Shown: piece by piece, positions 1 through 14,006 of the stretch
Layout: each line of letters opens with the position of its first letter
Numbering within the stretch: the first letter of the stretch is position 1
Notes under the pieces: generated by a model
What the model was told of the DNA's origin: nothing
Databases searched by the model: none
Seen by the model: only the letters and a program-made list of their open reading frames with translations
Assembly: GCF_963576615.1 (NCBI RefSeq)
Contig: NC_088708.1
Location: forward strand, 66,194,672 to 66,258,671
Origin: Watersipora subatra
Taxonomy: Eukaryota > Bryozoa > Gymnolaemata > Cheilostomatida > Watersiporidae
Direction: 5' to 3'
Length of the DNA stretch: 64,000 nucleotides
Made by a program: the position numbers and the translations under genes

Positions 1-360
1 TATGACAGCAGCAGTCTACCAAAAGAGAACTGTGCCAACCAATAACAGATAGACCAGCAGCAGTCAACAGTAGAGAACAAAACTGCATAAATCTCTAAAA
101 CAAAGATGGTCGAAGTCTACAGCAGGCAAGATAACCTCAACAGTAATAGGAATATACAAATTCAAACCAAATCAAACGGTTTTGTCCAAATATACACGCA
201 GTGGTTTTTAACCCTCCACCATATACTCATCTAATACATGCTTCATTTCATGATTGACAGAAAAACTGGTAGGATAACTCCAAATTTAATAAATTTGATG
301 GTATCCATCACCAGTATTGCACTAGTCTTGAGGAATTGAGCTTACACGTTTTTCATACTC

Positions 361-716
361 ATGTAGACTGTTTGTACCATGTACTATCATTTATAGACTG
401 TTTGTATCATGTACTATCATGTAGACTGTTTGTATCATGTACTATCATGTATAGACTGTTTGTATCATGTACTATCATGTATAGACGGTTTGTACCGTGT
501 ACTATCATTTATAGACTGTTTGTATCATGTACTATCATGTAGACTGTTTGTATCATGTACTATCATGTATAGACTGTTTGTATCATGTACTATCATGTAT
601 AGACGGTTTGTATCATGTACTATCATGTAGACTGTTTGTATCATGTACTATCATGTATAGACTGTTTGTATCATGTACTATCATGTATAGACGGTTTGTA
701 TCATGTACTATCATGC
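361..716. repeat. 28/30-bp minisatellite, 12 copies
   Basis: The unit is TAGACTGTTTGTATCATGTA plus ACTATCATG. Units alternate 28 and 30 bp and fall into a rough three-unit order (TGTAGACTG, TATAGACTG, TATAGACGG). Short open frames here are repeat artefacts. Confidence 0.95.
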
Positions 717-790
717 ATGCCAGTGAATAACATTCATAACTGTACATTATTGATATGAAAACACAAGAATAAAGAGTTATCACTACCTAC

Positions 791-3700
791 CACAAGAGGT
801 ATCAGATCATCACTGGAGAGGGGTTCTGCAAACATAAAAAGATCGTAAACTTTTTTGCTCATGATGAAACCACAAATAGCTTGGACTTGGCGATCGCAGT
901 GTAGGCCCATTCTCAAGAGAGCGGCATCTGGACAACAAACTAAGGGGTGGGTAGGAACTCACCTTGTTGGCTGGCGAGTCTGGAGGCCCAGCTACACATC
1001 TCATCCTACAGTAGGATAATAATTCTCTACAATACTTATCTAATATATGATATCTCATATGCAATACCTTATTTGTGATATTCAACGTGTTGTACGCAAG
1101 GGGTATTTCTTGTTCTGGGATACTCGATTGATCATACCCGATAACCTTGGTGAATTATTGAATAGATATTGTAGACTACTGCATGTTACATGAGTATTCA
1201 AGTACAAGCAACCTTAGCTTCAAAACAAACCAATCAGCTTAAGTGCAGCTGAGGACACTCGGACACATAAAAAAATTGTACTCCTTCACATGAAAAAGAA
1301 ACTGCATATAATCCTTTGAAACAAAACTGCGGATACTTTTTTACAATGAAACTGGACTCATGGTCATTTAAAATGTAATTGGACACAATCATTTAAAGAA
1401 AAACTGTACATACAATACAAAAAGGAGAAACTATCCTCATAATTATTTGAAATTTAAACTGTTAGCTTTGATAAAAACAAGTTATTTAGCAACTTTCTGT
1501 CACGATTAGGAGATTTATTGCAGGTGTTTAGAAATATTACGCCCTGCAAAGGTATGTCAAATATAGAACAAGTTCCTACCAGTAGCACAAGACACAGAAC
1601 CAAGCAGACACAGAAATTACTCAGTCTGATCATTTCAGCAACATGCCAGTTCGTAACAAGACAACTCCAAATTAGTTGTTTGGACTAAAGACAGGTATGG
1701 CAAAGTGTAATACCAATGCACTGCTAACCAATCCTACATACAATGTGTTAGCTCTAAGAAAGAACTTTTCAAGTACAGCTAAGATAGGTTGAACAAGGAC
1801 CAATCAAATCACTCTCACACTCAAGTTGCTGCCAATGAGGAGCTGTTGAGATGAGAGTAATAAAAAGAATAATAAACTAAAAGATAAACACTCACCAAAC
1901 TAAGTTTAAGCATGGATATGAATTGGAGTGGGCAAGTCGCCAGTTTTATTTCACCGAGCCAGCCATTTTTTCTTTGTACCGTGTCAGTCCCTCTAGATTT
2001 CTATGTACATATGAATAGTGAATTCAGGTAACAACAACAAGGATTTATAACTCGGAAATTAGTGTAGAGCAGAAAACTCAGCACCAAGTGAAGATAAGTC
2101 CCACCTGCATTGCTGCACGCTGCTTATTATATCTGTCATCTTTATCTTTGCAGCATTCTCTCACATGAGGATATATGTAAGTGTGTGTTCTATGGTGAAT
2201 GTAACTAAAAGACCATATAGATTGACTTTGATGGATAACTCTATGGATATAAACGGTGTGTCACAACTTTACCTTTGCTGAAAGGTGACTGTCAACTAAA
2301 CTTAAACCTTCAGTTATGACACCAGTCTAGCTATTGAGCTAACACAAAGTGTCAAATCATAACCCGTTTTCAGACTACATGTGACGAGCTATATGTTGAT
2401 ATATATTGCCTCGTCACACCATACCGACAGCAGAAAGAAAAGGATATTCCCCTAACGGAAAACTAAACTAAGACTTGTGTACTACTGATCACATATTCCA
2501 GCTCACCACACTTCCACCCAAGGTTAGAAAAAACCATGATTTTTATGAAAAAACCAGGTTTTTTTGGTTTAAACTGGTTTTTATGGTTTAAACCGGTTTT
2601 TATAATTTCACCAAGGTTTTTGCAATTTTATGTCTAATTAACATCACTTACTATAGCTGCATGATTGAGTATTGAACATACATATATGAAATCATTTGTT
2701 AAAGATGGTACTGTGGCAGTTGTCATGGGAAAAAGAGAGAAAACATGAAAATTTCGCAATGAGTCTTTAATCAAACATGATTGATGAAATACAGAGCAAA
2801 AATCTTATGCCATAAAGTGAATATTTTACATACAGCTCTATGTACATGTATAAGCAGGAATTTTAATCCAAGTGATTAGTCGTGTGATAGTGTAGAGCAG
2901 AGCATAATGCAGATGCATTGCTAGTGTTTGGAGCAGTAGCAGATGACTCAACTTCTATCACCTGAATACTAACAACACTGTCTAAGTTGGTGTTTTCATC
3001 TTGACATTTTGCTACGAGGGCTTTAAGCCTATCTGCGTGATCTCACGTTACGACAGCACACATATTGCATTTTGCCTCAAAACGTTTGCCTTTTGTAGTT
3101 CGAGTGAAAAACTGCCAAACGGGATCCTGTTTGCGAGTCGTGTTGGAAATTTGAGACACAACTTTAACTTTCAGAACACGAAAAACTTGATAAACTGAAT
3201 TCTAACAATCCAACTACTTTGCCTTGTGCCCAATAAATGAAATATTAGTTTGCAAACTTAAAGCTTTTGCCCAAATGGATTTTATTGTTTTAATTTCTAA
3301 TTATAAGTAATCCTTTCTCACTGGCCAGACTTGAGAAAGTATTCATCTATTATTAGAGACGATGATTGGATTAGTATATTTCGCATGGTTTTTATATTTC
3401 ATCATTAAAGAGATCATCATATCACTTGATAAAACCAATTGAAAATGAAATTCACTTATTCATTGTTGTGCTAGGATTTCATGTAGTTTCAACTTGAGCT
3501 TTGCCATCAATTTACTAATATGTCCTAAATAAACTTCAACAGCTGATAATTACATATAATTGGATTTCTACCGCACATGAAATACTAGGAGCTTAAAATA
3601 TTATGTTTTTCACAAAAAATCATGAAAAAAAATCGAAAAAACTGGTTTTTTCGGCTGGTTTAAACCAGATTTAAACTGCTCGGTTTAAACCATTGATTTA

Positions 3701-6700
3701 AACCGAGCCAACCCTGCTTCCACCGATCACATCACAAAACCTTTAAACATATTACCTTATCCCAAACTTGCTCGTTTCTGGATTTGTGTTACAGGTTTTA
3801 AATCCTGCGTAAACTGTACCCAGAATATTTGTATTTATTCTTACCCACATATGACAAACATCATTGTCTATTTCGTGTCACCAACTTACTACATCCACCA
3901 TCATATGTTTCAGTTTATGAACTTTCTGTTACTACAACCTACAATTCACTATCCCGACTCCTGCACAATACTATTAGATTTTAAAACAATCTGTTCAACT
4001 CACTCAATAATTACTGATTATTGCCATTCATATTGATTTTGGCGTGTAATGACACCATCGTGTTGATGACTACCAATGTCAATAGAAAAGTTATAATTAC
4101 ATACAACTATCGATCGTTTTTATTTTACGTCATCAAGTCGTTTGCACATTCGCTCGTTCACGAAAAAACCGCCATATTTGTAGAAAACGATCATTTTTCT
4201 TTTATTTATTAGTACTTTCAGGTGTTGTTTTGATACTATAATCAACAAATTGCAAACAAAAACATCGTTTTCAAAATATCATTGCAAAAGCTTCGTGTTT
4301 TTAACGATAAAATTGTTTATAAAGATGGCTGACAACGATAAAATGACGTCACGAAAAAATGAAGGATAGGACAGTGTGTTGTATATACAACTATAGGACA
4401 GTGTGTTGTATTAAACTAGAACTTCACAAGTCCTCACATAGACACAAATTATTTCATTCTGTTCAAATTTCATTGCTAGCCAGTCTACCCACTAAATTGC
4501 ACATGTACGATACTCTTTATAACACGACTAACACACAATTTCCAACTCTGAAAGTACAAAACTTTTTTAGGCTCTCGTATTTATTCCTTTTTAAATACAC
4601 AAAAGATTCCTATAAAATATTAGTGGTTTCTATTATATGAAATATTTTTGTATGGAAAGCAACTAAAAACCAGATGTAGGTTTTGAGACCAACTAGTTCT
4701 CATCACAATTAGCCTGCTCTAAATGCAGGGTAGTAATCTACTAAAATACTACATGTGTATTATCCCCTGAATATCCATGACTGCAATTGCTATGATCAGA
4801 CAAACAATATTAATGATTTCCACCAGTGAGTACAAGCTATCAAGTTTTGATAAAGTCTATGAGAATAAAAAACCTGGGGGTAAGTAATACCAACATTTCC
4901 CACAGCACAAGAAAAAGTTGGCCTAGCATTCCGTGACAAACCGTCAGCTAATCTCTATTCATTGAACATGACTTCTCCATATTGGATCCAATGCAAATAT
5001 TAGCTTTTTGTGCTAAAGTAGTATACCCTCGTGTAGCATCAAACACCAACCTTATAAAATGATGCCAAATACTAGTCGACAGCACAGATAACATTGACAA
5101 TAGTCTTATTATTTTCCTATGCAAAGGTATTTTGTGTGAGTGGTAATTGTTGAACCTAGACTAGCTACCTCTACTCCAACAATATATAGTTGAACTCCTA
5201 TACAAAGTTTATGTAAGTTGTCAATGCAAAGGTAGATCTACTTCACATACAAGCAATGCTTGGACATATGCCAATATTTGTATCTCGCCTTTCCAATTCT
5301 ATGTAATAAAGGCTCTGTGAATGGTTTCCTGTTAGATAATGTAGATTGGATCACTATTGGGTCCTTATATTGCAAGTGTAATGCATATTCACTATAAAGA
5401 AATGTAACCTCATGCTTTGCATTAACTCTGCCATTAACCCTTTGAACCCTATGGGGCCAGTTTTTCGGCATTGCGTAGGGTGTGTCAGAATCCCTAATGG
5501 CTGGATTCCGGCATTCACATGGCTTTGTTTACAAAAGCTGTTTCTACGTAACAGCAAAAACCAATCAAACTAATTCTTGCACAGGATGTTAGAACAGAAA
5601 TTTCACTTCCATCTGTAACAGTTTTAAAATATCTTTACCTACTTCCTTCAAGGGTTCAAAGGGTTAATGCTCCGAATATTCTGTGAATGCTAAAGCTTGA
5701 TGCTAGGTCTTCCCACTAAAGTGTTAACATTTATCATCTATATCGGACAGAACTGCAAATATCCAGACAAAACTTAGTTTTTGTTCGGATAAAACTATAT
5801 CCGAAGAGACAAGAAACTTACCTAAGCAAAGCGGCATGTGTGTACTTATTAAACCCAACCGGCAGCATTCCATCATGGGAGCACTTGTTAGCTATTGCCT
5901 CCAACTTGAGGGCAGCGTCATGAAGAAATGTGTGGAGGACTATGTATTTGGACTTGAAATGTTTCACTTCCCTCTCTACATTTTCTAAGTACTAAAATAG
6001 AGTGAGAGGATTTCATCTCCAACATGTCATACCATAAACCAGTGACTAAATAAAATATTCTAAATAACAACCTACCAGCAGGCTTTCTCGTATTTCTACC
6101 TACTCAAAAAAATAGACAGAGAAACTCACCTGTACACCGGAGAGTTCAAGGAATCTCTTGAGATCAGGTAGAGTTGCATGCTCTATGTCAAGTTTTCCTA
6201 CAGCTGTCAAGCGCTTCGGCATCTCAACAACACCATTCTATAAAACAACATTGCGCAGGTACATCACTAAAGTAATAAAACTATACACTTAAAGTGTGCA
6301 GGGGCAAAGGTCACAAACAAAACCAACTAGGTATGAGTAGTGCAAATTATTCTCATAGTTGCCTTTGATCTCCATCATTCTTACCGGCGAGCCATGCTTG
6401 TCCAGAGGTCTTTGAATGAGCCAAACAGAGTACTTGGCGCCCTGAAACATGGAATAAACTTTCATTAGGCATAAGTATTCTAGTGACATTTTATCATGTT
6501 ATAAGGACTTAAAGATCAACCTACACAAATTTTTTGTGAATTTTATCGGAAAGTATCGATCTTTTTTTGTAGGAGGTGATCTGATTGCCAGGACGTTTCT
6601 AGATTAAAATTGATAAAATTTGATCCCGATTACAACACTTAGAAAAAGAATACGTGTAAAATGACTTCATCAGTTGTTATTGTTGATATATTGCCTATCG

Positions 6701-9700
6701 CGTTCAAGTTAGAGGATTATGCATCCCTATTCTGTTAGTATCTTAGCAATCATAGATATCCTGATCATAGATATCCTGATCATAGATATCCTGATCATAG
6801 ATATTCTGATCATAGATATCCTGATCATAGATATCCTGATCATAGATATCCTGATCATAGATATCCTGATCATAGATATCCTGATCATAGATATCCTGAT
6901 CATAGATATCCTGATCATAGATATCCTGATCATAGATATCCTGATCATAGATATCCTGATCAAAGATATCCTGATCATAGATATCCTGATCATAGATATC
7001 CTGATCGCACTTTCGAGTGATCTCAGCGTTTTAATCGCGATCAAGTTTTATTGGTTTTAACCTTGACACAACCTGGCAGTCAGATCACCTCAAACATCAA
7101 AAACAATCGCAAATGATACAAAAAATTCAGCTATTTTCTGATGAAATCTACGAAAATTTTGTGCAAGTTTATCTTTAATTCACCATGCATATCATGCATA
7201 TCACGCATATCATGCATATCATGCATATCATGCATACCACGCATATCATGCATATCACGCATATCATGCATATCACGATTTCTATTCTTAAAACATCCAT
7301 CCAGAGAAGTGATACTTGAAAGTCAGCAAAATCGATATGTAGTAGCTTTGCTTATGTCTTAGACTGTAATATTTTTCTCGCATATCTATCCAAACATTCA
7401 AACAAAACATGAGCTTTCAAATGAGGTCAACTTTTGATAAAGATATCTGACATCTTTGACCAAATGAAGATCCACTAAGAATAGGCTTTCCACATGTAGT
7501 TGTATATGAACTTACATTAATAGTTCAACAAGGAAGTAAACTAATTGAATCATTGCATTATTAGGGTGAGACCTTCTTCCCTGTTCTCTCTGTATGCAAG
7601 ACACAAAGTCAAATCGTACAATCATCATCTGATCGAGTAAAACTAATCCTCTAATCTTATTGGTTGGAATGCTATAGTCAGATATGAGGAACTTGCACTC
7701 TCACACGCATACTCCCCCCCTATGAGTCACCAATTCCATAGCTATTATAGTATTTCTGATTATCACTCTTATCTGTCAAGTCGATAGCCATAAGTCTGGT
7801 GTCTATGAGGTCCATGATACAGACTATAAAGGTGAAGATCAGTTTTTCTAGTGTAAAAGTTAGTTCATGCTTTTCACACTTGATTGAAAACTTTTCCCAA
7901 GTGTTTGGAACATGAAAAAATCAAACACAGAAAGGATAACAAGTGTAATGCCAAAATTTCCCATTTACGCTATAGAATATATCTATATATGTACAAGCAT
8001 ATTTACGCTATAGAATATATCTATATACGTACAAGCATATTTACGTTATAGAATATATCTATATACGTACAAGCATATGTACGTTATAGAATATATCTAT
8101 ATACGTACAAGCATATTTACGCTATAGAATATATCTATATATGTACAAGCATATTTACGTTATAGAATATATTTATATACGTACAAGCATATTTACGCTA
8201 TAGAATATATCTATATACGTACAAGCATATATACGCTATAGAATATATTTATATACGTACAAGCATATTTACGCTATAGAATATATCTATATATGTACAA
8301 GCATATTTACGCTATAGAATATATCTATATATGTACAAGCATATTTACGCTATAAAATATATCTATATATGTACAAGCATATTTACGCTATAGAATATAT
8401 CTATATATGTACAAGCATATTTACGCTATAAAATATATCTATATACGTACAAGCATATTTACGCTATAGAATATATTTATATATGTACAAGCATATTTAC
8501 GCTATAAAATATATCTATATACGTACAAGCATATTTACGCTATAGAATATATTTATATACGTACAAGCATATTTATGCTATAAAATATATCTATATACGT
8601 ACAAGCATATTTACGCTATAGAACATATCTACATTGTATATATGTACAAGCACATTTACGCTATAGAATATATCTATATATGTACAAGCGTATTTACGCT
8701 ATAGAATATATCTATATATGTACAAGCACATTTACGCTATAGAATATATCTATATACATACAAGCATATTTACGCTATAGAATATATTTATATATGTACA
8801 AGCATATTTACGCTATAAAATATATCTATATACGTACAAGCATATTTACGCTATAGAATATATTTATATACGTACAAGCATATTTATGCTATAAAATATA
8901 TCTATATACGTACAAGCATATTTACGCTATAGAACATATCTACATTGTATATATGTACAAGCACATTTACGCTATAGAATATATCTATATATGTACAAGC
9001 ATATTTACGCTATAGAATATATCTATATATGTACAAGCACATTTACGCTATAGAATATATCTATATACATACAAGCATATTTACGCTATAGAATATATCT
9101 ATATATGTACAAGCATATTTACGCTATAGAATATATCTATATACGTACAAGCATATTTACGCTATAGAATATATCTATATATGTACAAGCATATTTACGC
9201 TATAGAATATATCTATATACGTACAAGCATATATACGCTATAGAATATATTTATATACGTACAAGCATATTTACGCTATAGAATATATCTATATACGTAC
9301 AAGCACATATACGCTATAGAATATATTTATATACGTACAAGCATATTTACGCTATAGAATATATCTATATATGTACAAGCATATTTACGCTATAAAATAT
9401 ATCTATATACGTACAAGCATATATACGCTATAGAATATATTTATATACGTACAAGCATATTTACGCTATAGAATATATCTATATACGTACAAGCACATAT
9501 ACGCTATAGAATATATTTATATACGTACAAGCATATTTACGCTATAGAATATATCTATATATGTACAAGCATATTTACGCTATAAAATATATCTATATAC
9601 GTACAAGCATATTTACGCTATAGAATATATCTATATACATACAAGCATATATACGCTATAGAATATATTTATATACGTACAAGCATATTTACGCTATAGA

Positions 9701-12700
9701 ATATATCTATATACGTACAAGCATATATACGCTATAGAATATATTTATATACGTACAAGCATATTTACGCTATAGAATATATCTATATATGTACAAGCAT
9801 ATTTACGCTATAGAATATATCTATATATGTACAAGCATATTTACGCTATAAAATATATCTATATACGTACAAGCATATTTACGCTATAGAATATATTTAT
9901 ATATGTACAAGCATATTTACGCTATAAAATATATCTATATACGTACAAGCATATTTACGCTATAGAATATATTTATATACGTACAAGCATATTTACGCTA
10001 TAAAATATATCTATATACGTACAAGCATATTTACGCTATAGAACATATCTACATTGTATATATGTACAAGCACATTTACGCTATAGAATATATCTATATA
10101 TGTACAAGCGTATTTACGCTATAGAATATATCTATATATGTACAAGCACATTTACGCTATAGAATATATCTATATACATACAAGCATATTTACGCTATAG
10201 AATATATCTATATATGTACAAGCATATTTACGCTATAGAATATATCTATATACGTACAAGCATATTTACGCTATAGAATATATTTATATACGTACAAGCA
10301 TATCGTTACCTTGATATAAGCAGACTCAGTGTAGAGCAACTCGATAGTATAAGAGCGTTCTACAAACATACATTACATACAACAGACCGTATCTACATCA
10401 GAGGCTTACAACTAATTGCCATGATTTCACTAGATAAATATTAATAACGCAACGAAGCTTTTAAATGACGATGATCCATAAAAACTATTGAGAGGAAACT
10501 GATAAAACAGCGTTAAAACCTTTTTTCCCTACTTGAAACTCTACATGATTATTCGCTAGATTTTCAGGATACACAAAACTAGAAAAGCGATGTACTGAGT
10601 AGAGCCTAAGCTTCGGTGCATTGATATTTCATGAGCTACCAATCTTCAGAGCTAACTTATTTTAATTGAGATTCGGTAAACACACAAAAGTGCATCATCA
10701 GTGCTCATTGCATATCAATGCCCTCACAAGCTTCTCCTGTAGTACAAAGTAATGACAAACTTGCCGCCTGACACTGTTCAAGTGTATGAAAATTTATTCA
10801 AACTCTGTGTTTAACCTCCTTGTCATGAGCAAGCTAGGTGGAAAAAGGGTTGTATGAAGTATGAAGAGTAGAAACTAGGCTTATGTTTGTGAGTTGTGTC
10901 CTATATAAACAGCTCTATTTAATAAAGGCTCTGTATATGGTTTAGTTTTATGTTTGGTAATGTAAATTTGATTACTTTTGTGTCATTATATTGTCATTTG
11001 TGTTATTATATTTGTCGTTATTCACGACAAAAAATACAGCCTCAGACTTTAAATCAGTCTTGCTAATAATACTCTAGCATATTTCATATTCACAGCTTTC
11101 GACTTTTAGCAAATTTCTAGCTCCTCAAACATACAATATATAGAATGTCACAGAGTCAATAATTCGTAGAAAATATTTTAGATGATTTATTTGTTTTCGG
11201 AATTTATTCATAGTTATTGATGAAAATATCAAACTATTGATCTTTAAATGCACTTTAGTCTGATAAACTTCCTTGACTACCTTGCATGAGTATGGAATGT
11301 ACAGCAGAGTTCACTTGAATTTGGTTAAAGAGTTACAGCTTAAGAAGTCTTGATATGCCTGAATTCAGTAACTGCCTGAGTAGCACTACTTTTTGAGGGT
11401 TTAAATTAGTTTTGACAGTTTAACATAATCGCAGTTAGCATTTGCTGGCCTGCCTGTATGTACTTTCAGGAAATGAGCTTCAGCAGTCTCAACTAATATG
11501 TAAAAATACTGCTCATAGCCAAAGACAAAATTAATCATTTGTTTGAAATTATGATAAGAAAGAGTTGAGTGGTGGACACATACCAGCATAACTGACGAGG
11601 AGGAATTGTCCTTGGTCATCCATCTTCACCACCTTATGTTCCCCATTTGAGTTGGTCCAAATGCTCATATACTCTCTAAAAGGTCAATGAATAAAGTGAA
11701 GATCACTCAATAATTTAGATAACATCTCACAGATGTTCTAAATAAATAAATTGCTTGAGACAAAATAAATGACAGATTTTCTAAAAAATAAATTAGGAGT
11801 TGTCTTCTCCATTAATGAAATAGACTATTAGTTACAGTACTAGTGAGCTTTCTTTGTTCATCTATAAAACGGTATGAGCTACTGATGATCTTTACATATT
11901 CTTCAGTTTCCTATTAGTGCGAGACACTGTAACAATCACAACAAAATGCAAACACATGCTAAGAAACAAGGAAAAACAACTTACCCTTTATATAACGGAG
12001 AAGGTTTCAATATATGCAAATCTACAATATATAACAATCATAGCATAGTTGTTTACATCCTACAAAAAAGGCTATTGGTCTTGTTTATGGTGACACCCAC
12101 CCGCTAAAATGTTTCATTTACCCTAAACAACGCTGTTTATGTTGCCAACAAGGTGAGTCATGCACTTTTTCACTGAAAATGAAAAGACAATATGTTTCCT
12201 TGGCTAGAAGCAACTATACTCGCTGCCTTAAAGAGCTTGAGCTCTGCTGCCACCTGTATCCAAAAACACAGATTCCTAGATAGCTATGGATCAAATTGAT
12301 GTTAAAAAGACAGACTCATGGATAGCTATAGATCAAATTGATGTTAAAAACACAGACTCCTAAATAGCTATGGATCAAATTGATGTTAAAAACACAGACT
12401 CCTGGATAACTATAGATCAAATTGATGTTAAAAACACAGACTCATGGATAGCTATGGACCAAATTGATGTTAAACACACAGACTCCTGGATAACTATAGA
12501 TCAAATTGATGTTAAACACACAGACTCCTAGATAGCTATGGATCAAATTGATGTCAAACACACAGACTATTAGATAGCTATGGATCGAACTGATGTTAAA
12601 ATTACTCATGAAGACTCAAGCTAGGGACGTATATGCTGTGAAGGAGTAATTATATTAATTCTATCTGAATGTTAGCACAAATACATCAAAAGCAATAGCT

Positions 12701-14006
12701 GTAATCAAACCAGCCAAGCGCAACTAACAAAATTCTATGCAAATAGAAATAATCACCTAAGAATCTGTCGGTATTCGAAACCTGTGGAAGAGAGTCAGCC
12801 GCTGGAATGCACAAAACACTTCCATTCGTGAGAACTTGCTGCAGGTAAGATTGCTTGCTCTGCAACACGCATGTAATATACCCACATGTATCATAGAGCT
12901 TACAATCAATATTGTACTAGCAGTGCTTTCATTGATTTTAATGCTATAGCGGAGATATTTACGAACGACTCGAAAGATTACAACATTTAAACATTCATTC
13001 TACTACACAGGTAGTAGGATGGAACAAAATAATTAAATCTTCAATCGATAAAATTAATTCGCTGGCTGGTACAGCGGTGTCTTACGAAACAAAGGGAGTG
13101 TATTGGGAGGCACCACATAGAATGACACAATTGTTTACAAATTCATGAGAAGACTGATTAAAGATCATTTTAGCAAGAACGGATTATAAGAAAATAGATA
13201 CATTACAGCCAGTTTAACAATATTTTCCTTTGAGCATATCATATAGGCCTACATAGTATATTATGAATTTATGATATAAAATCATTGAGGTTTGACAAAT
13301 GGCTTCGACTCTGGCTACTTAGTAGCTAAAAGCTCCTGGATCAGCGAAAACAAAACTTATTTAATATTAATAAGAGAACAAAGGTTCACAGACTACACGA
13401 TGTGTAACAAGCTTAGACTTATCACAGAGTTAGACGAATATGTGCTAGCTCAATATGTTAGCATAACCACTAAAATGCAACCAGGCGCAGAAGGGCAGTT
13501 ATAGCTTATACCTTTGAAAGAGTGTCATAAGTTGAACTGCCTCAATCTCCTAGATAATAAAGACCAGCTATGCACCTTTTAGCCCATCTTATAAATTTAA
13601 TAGTTTTAATAGTTAATTTAAAATTTAAAATTAATTAATTTAATAGCTTTTTTAATAGTTTAGTACATTTACAGCTGTGATGATATATTATGCAAATCAA
13701 GGTACGTCACAATGCTTAAGAAAGACCTACGAAGTCCAGAGAGAAATACAACAACTTGTTGTAATTAGTCACTACCAGCTCACATAATACGTTAGCAAAA
13801 CAGATACAATTTTAATAACAACGATTTGAATACACATAAAATGGAAACTCAGCTGAAATCCATTGACCATATCCTAACACAGAAAACTATAAGGAGAATA
13901 TATAGTTCAGATTTAGATTTACGGAAGCAATTTAATCAAAAATAATGTTGCTCACCAATGCATCGTTGTAAAACGGATTGACTTCTAAGTCGTCAGCATA
14001 CGACAT
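791..14006 (-). CDS. Unrecognised multi-exon gene, 5' part (281 codons in window)
   Basis: I do not recognise the product. Ten exons join in phase on the minus strand: 13956-14006, 12757-12838, 11584-11673, 10310-10359, 6385-6441, 6130-6237, 5822-5991, 2105-2159, 963-1005, 791-927. The start ATG at 14006 gives MSYADDLEVNPFYNDAL and runs straight into a GTGAGC donor. The protein has no signal peptide or membrane segment. It is mixed hydrophilic/helical, with recognisable stretches such as GAKYSVWLIQRPLDKHGSP, LPDLKRFLELSGVQ, a Cys/Lys-rich ECCKDKDDRYNKQ and MGLHCDRQVQAICGF. The last exon exits in phase 0 at GTAGGT, so the gene continues left of the window. Two points are uncertain. Exon 2 could instead end at 12782 (donor GTTTCG) with a shifted acceptor in exon 3. 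The 55-bp exon at 2105-2159 rests mainly on phase fit. The exons read as a cytosolic or scaffold-like protein, but no function is claimed. Confidence 0.66.
2519..3716. mobile_element. Non-autonomous hAT-type DNA transposon
   Basis: The left end reads CAAGGTTAGAAAAAACC and the right end, on the opposite strand, CAGGGTTGGCTCGG: imperfect terminal inverted repeats of the CAGGGTTGG type known from hAT elements. Both ends are flanked by exact 8-bp copies CTTCCACC (2511-2518 and 3717-3724), the size hAT transposases make. Subterminal regions are rich in AAACCGGTTT-like palindromes. No transposase reading frame is present. It lies in an intron of the gene at 791-14006. Confidence 0.85.
5305..5385. 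repeat. Dispersed repeat shared with 10922-11000
   Basis: An 80-bp stretch starting AATAAAGGCTCTGT recurs in the same orientation at 10922-11000, roughly three-quarters identical by eye. Both copies lie in introns of the gene at 791-14006. No ends are defined. Confidence 0.5.
5438..5663. mobile_element. piggyBac-type MITE, 226 bp
   Basis: Perfect 13-bp terminal inverted repeats (CCCTTTGAACCCT) are flanked on both sides by TTAA (5434-5437 and 5664-5667). TTAA duplication plus a CCCTTT start is the piggyBac signature. No coding capacity. It lies 158 bp from exon 5822-5991. Confidence 0.8.
6750..7006. repeat. 15-bp tandem repeat, 17 copies
   Basis: The unit ATCCTGATCATAGAT is nearly invariant and holds the palindromes TGATCA and GATATC. 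Because 15 is divisible by 3, it is open on both strands (ILIID and IRISM repeats). No evidence it is translated. Confidence 0.97.
7183..7277. repeat. 9-bp tandem repeat (CATATCATG / CATATCACG)
   Basis: About ten copies of CATATCATG with C/T variants. Confidence 0.9.
7963..10303. repeat. 38-bp satellite, about 62 copies
   Basis: The unit is TTTACGCTATAGAATATATC plus TATATATGTACAAGCATA. It varies at a few sites (ATATGT/ATACGT, CTATAG/CTATAA, GCATA/GCACA). A distinctive longer variant with GAACATATCTACATTGTATA occurs at 8621, 8932 and 10041, showing multi-unit block duplication. The array ends seven bases from the 5' splice site of exon 10310-10359. Confidence 0.97.
12263..12603. repeat. About 42-bp tandem repeat, 8 copies
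   Basis: Units read GATAGCTATGGATCAAATTG, then ATGTTAAAAACACAGACTCC. Intronic, in the gene at 791-14006. Confidence 0.93.

Noticed and set aside
810-1085. Minus-strand frame ending FYVCRTPLQ as the C-terminus of the 791-14006 gene
   Set aside because: The alternative frame joins exons 963-1005 and 791-927 with good splice sites and more protein-like sequence, and stays open to a GTAGGT donor.
6719-7060. ILIID and IRISM repeat proteins on the two strands
   Set aside because: Both come from the same 15-bp array; a frame open on both strands of a short repeat is not evidence of coding.
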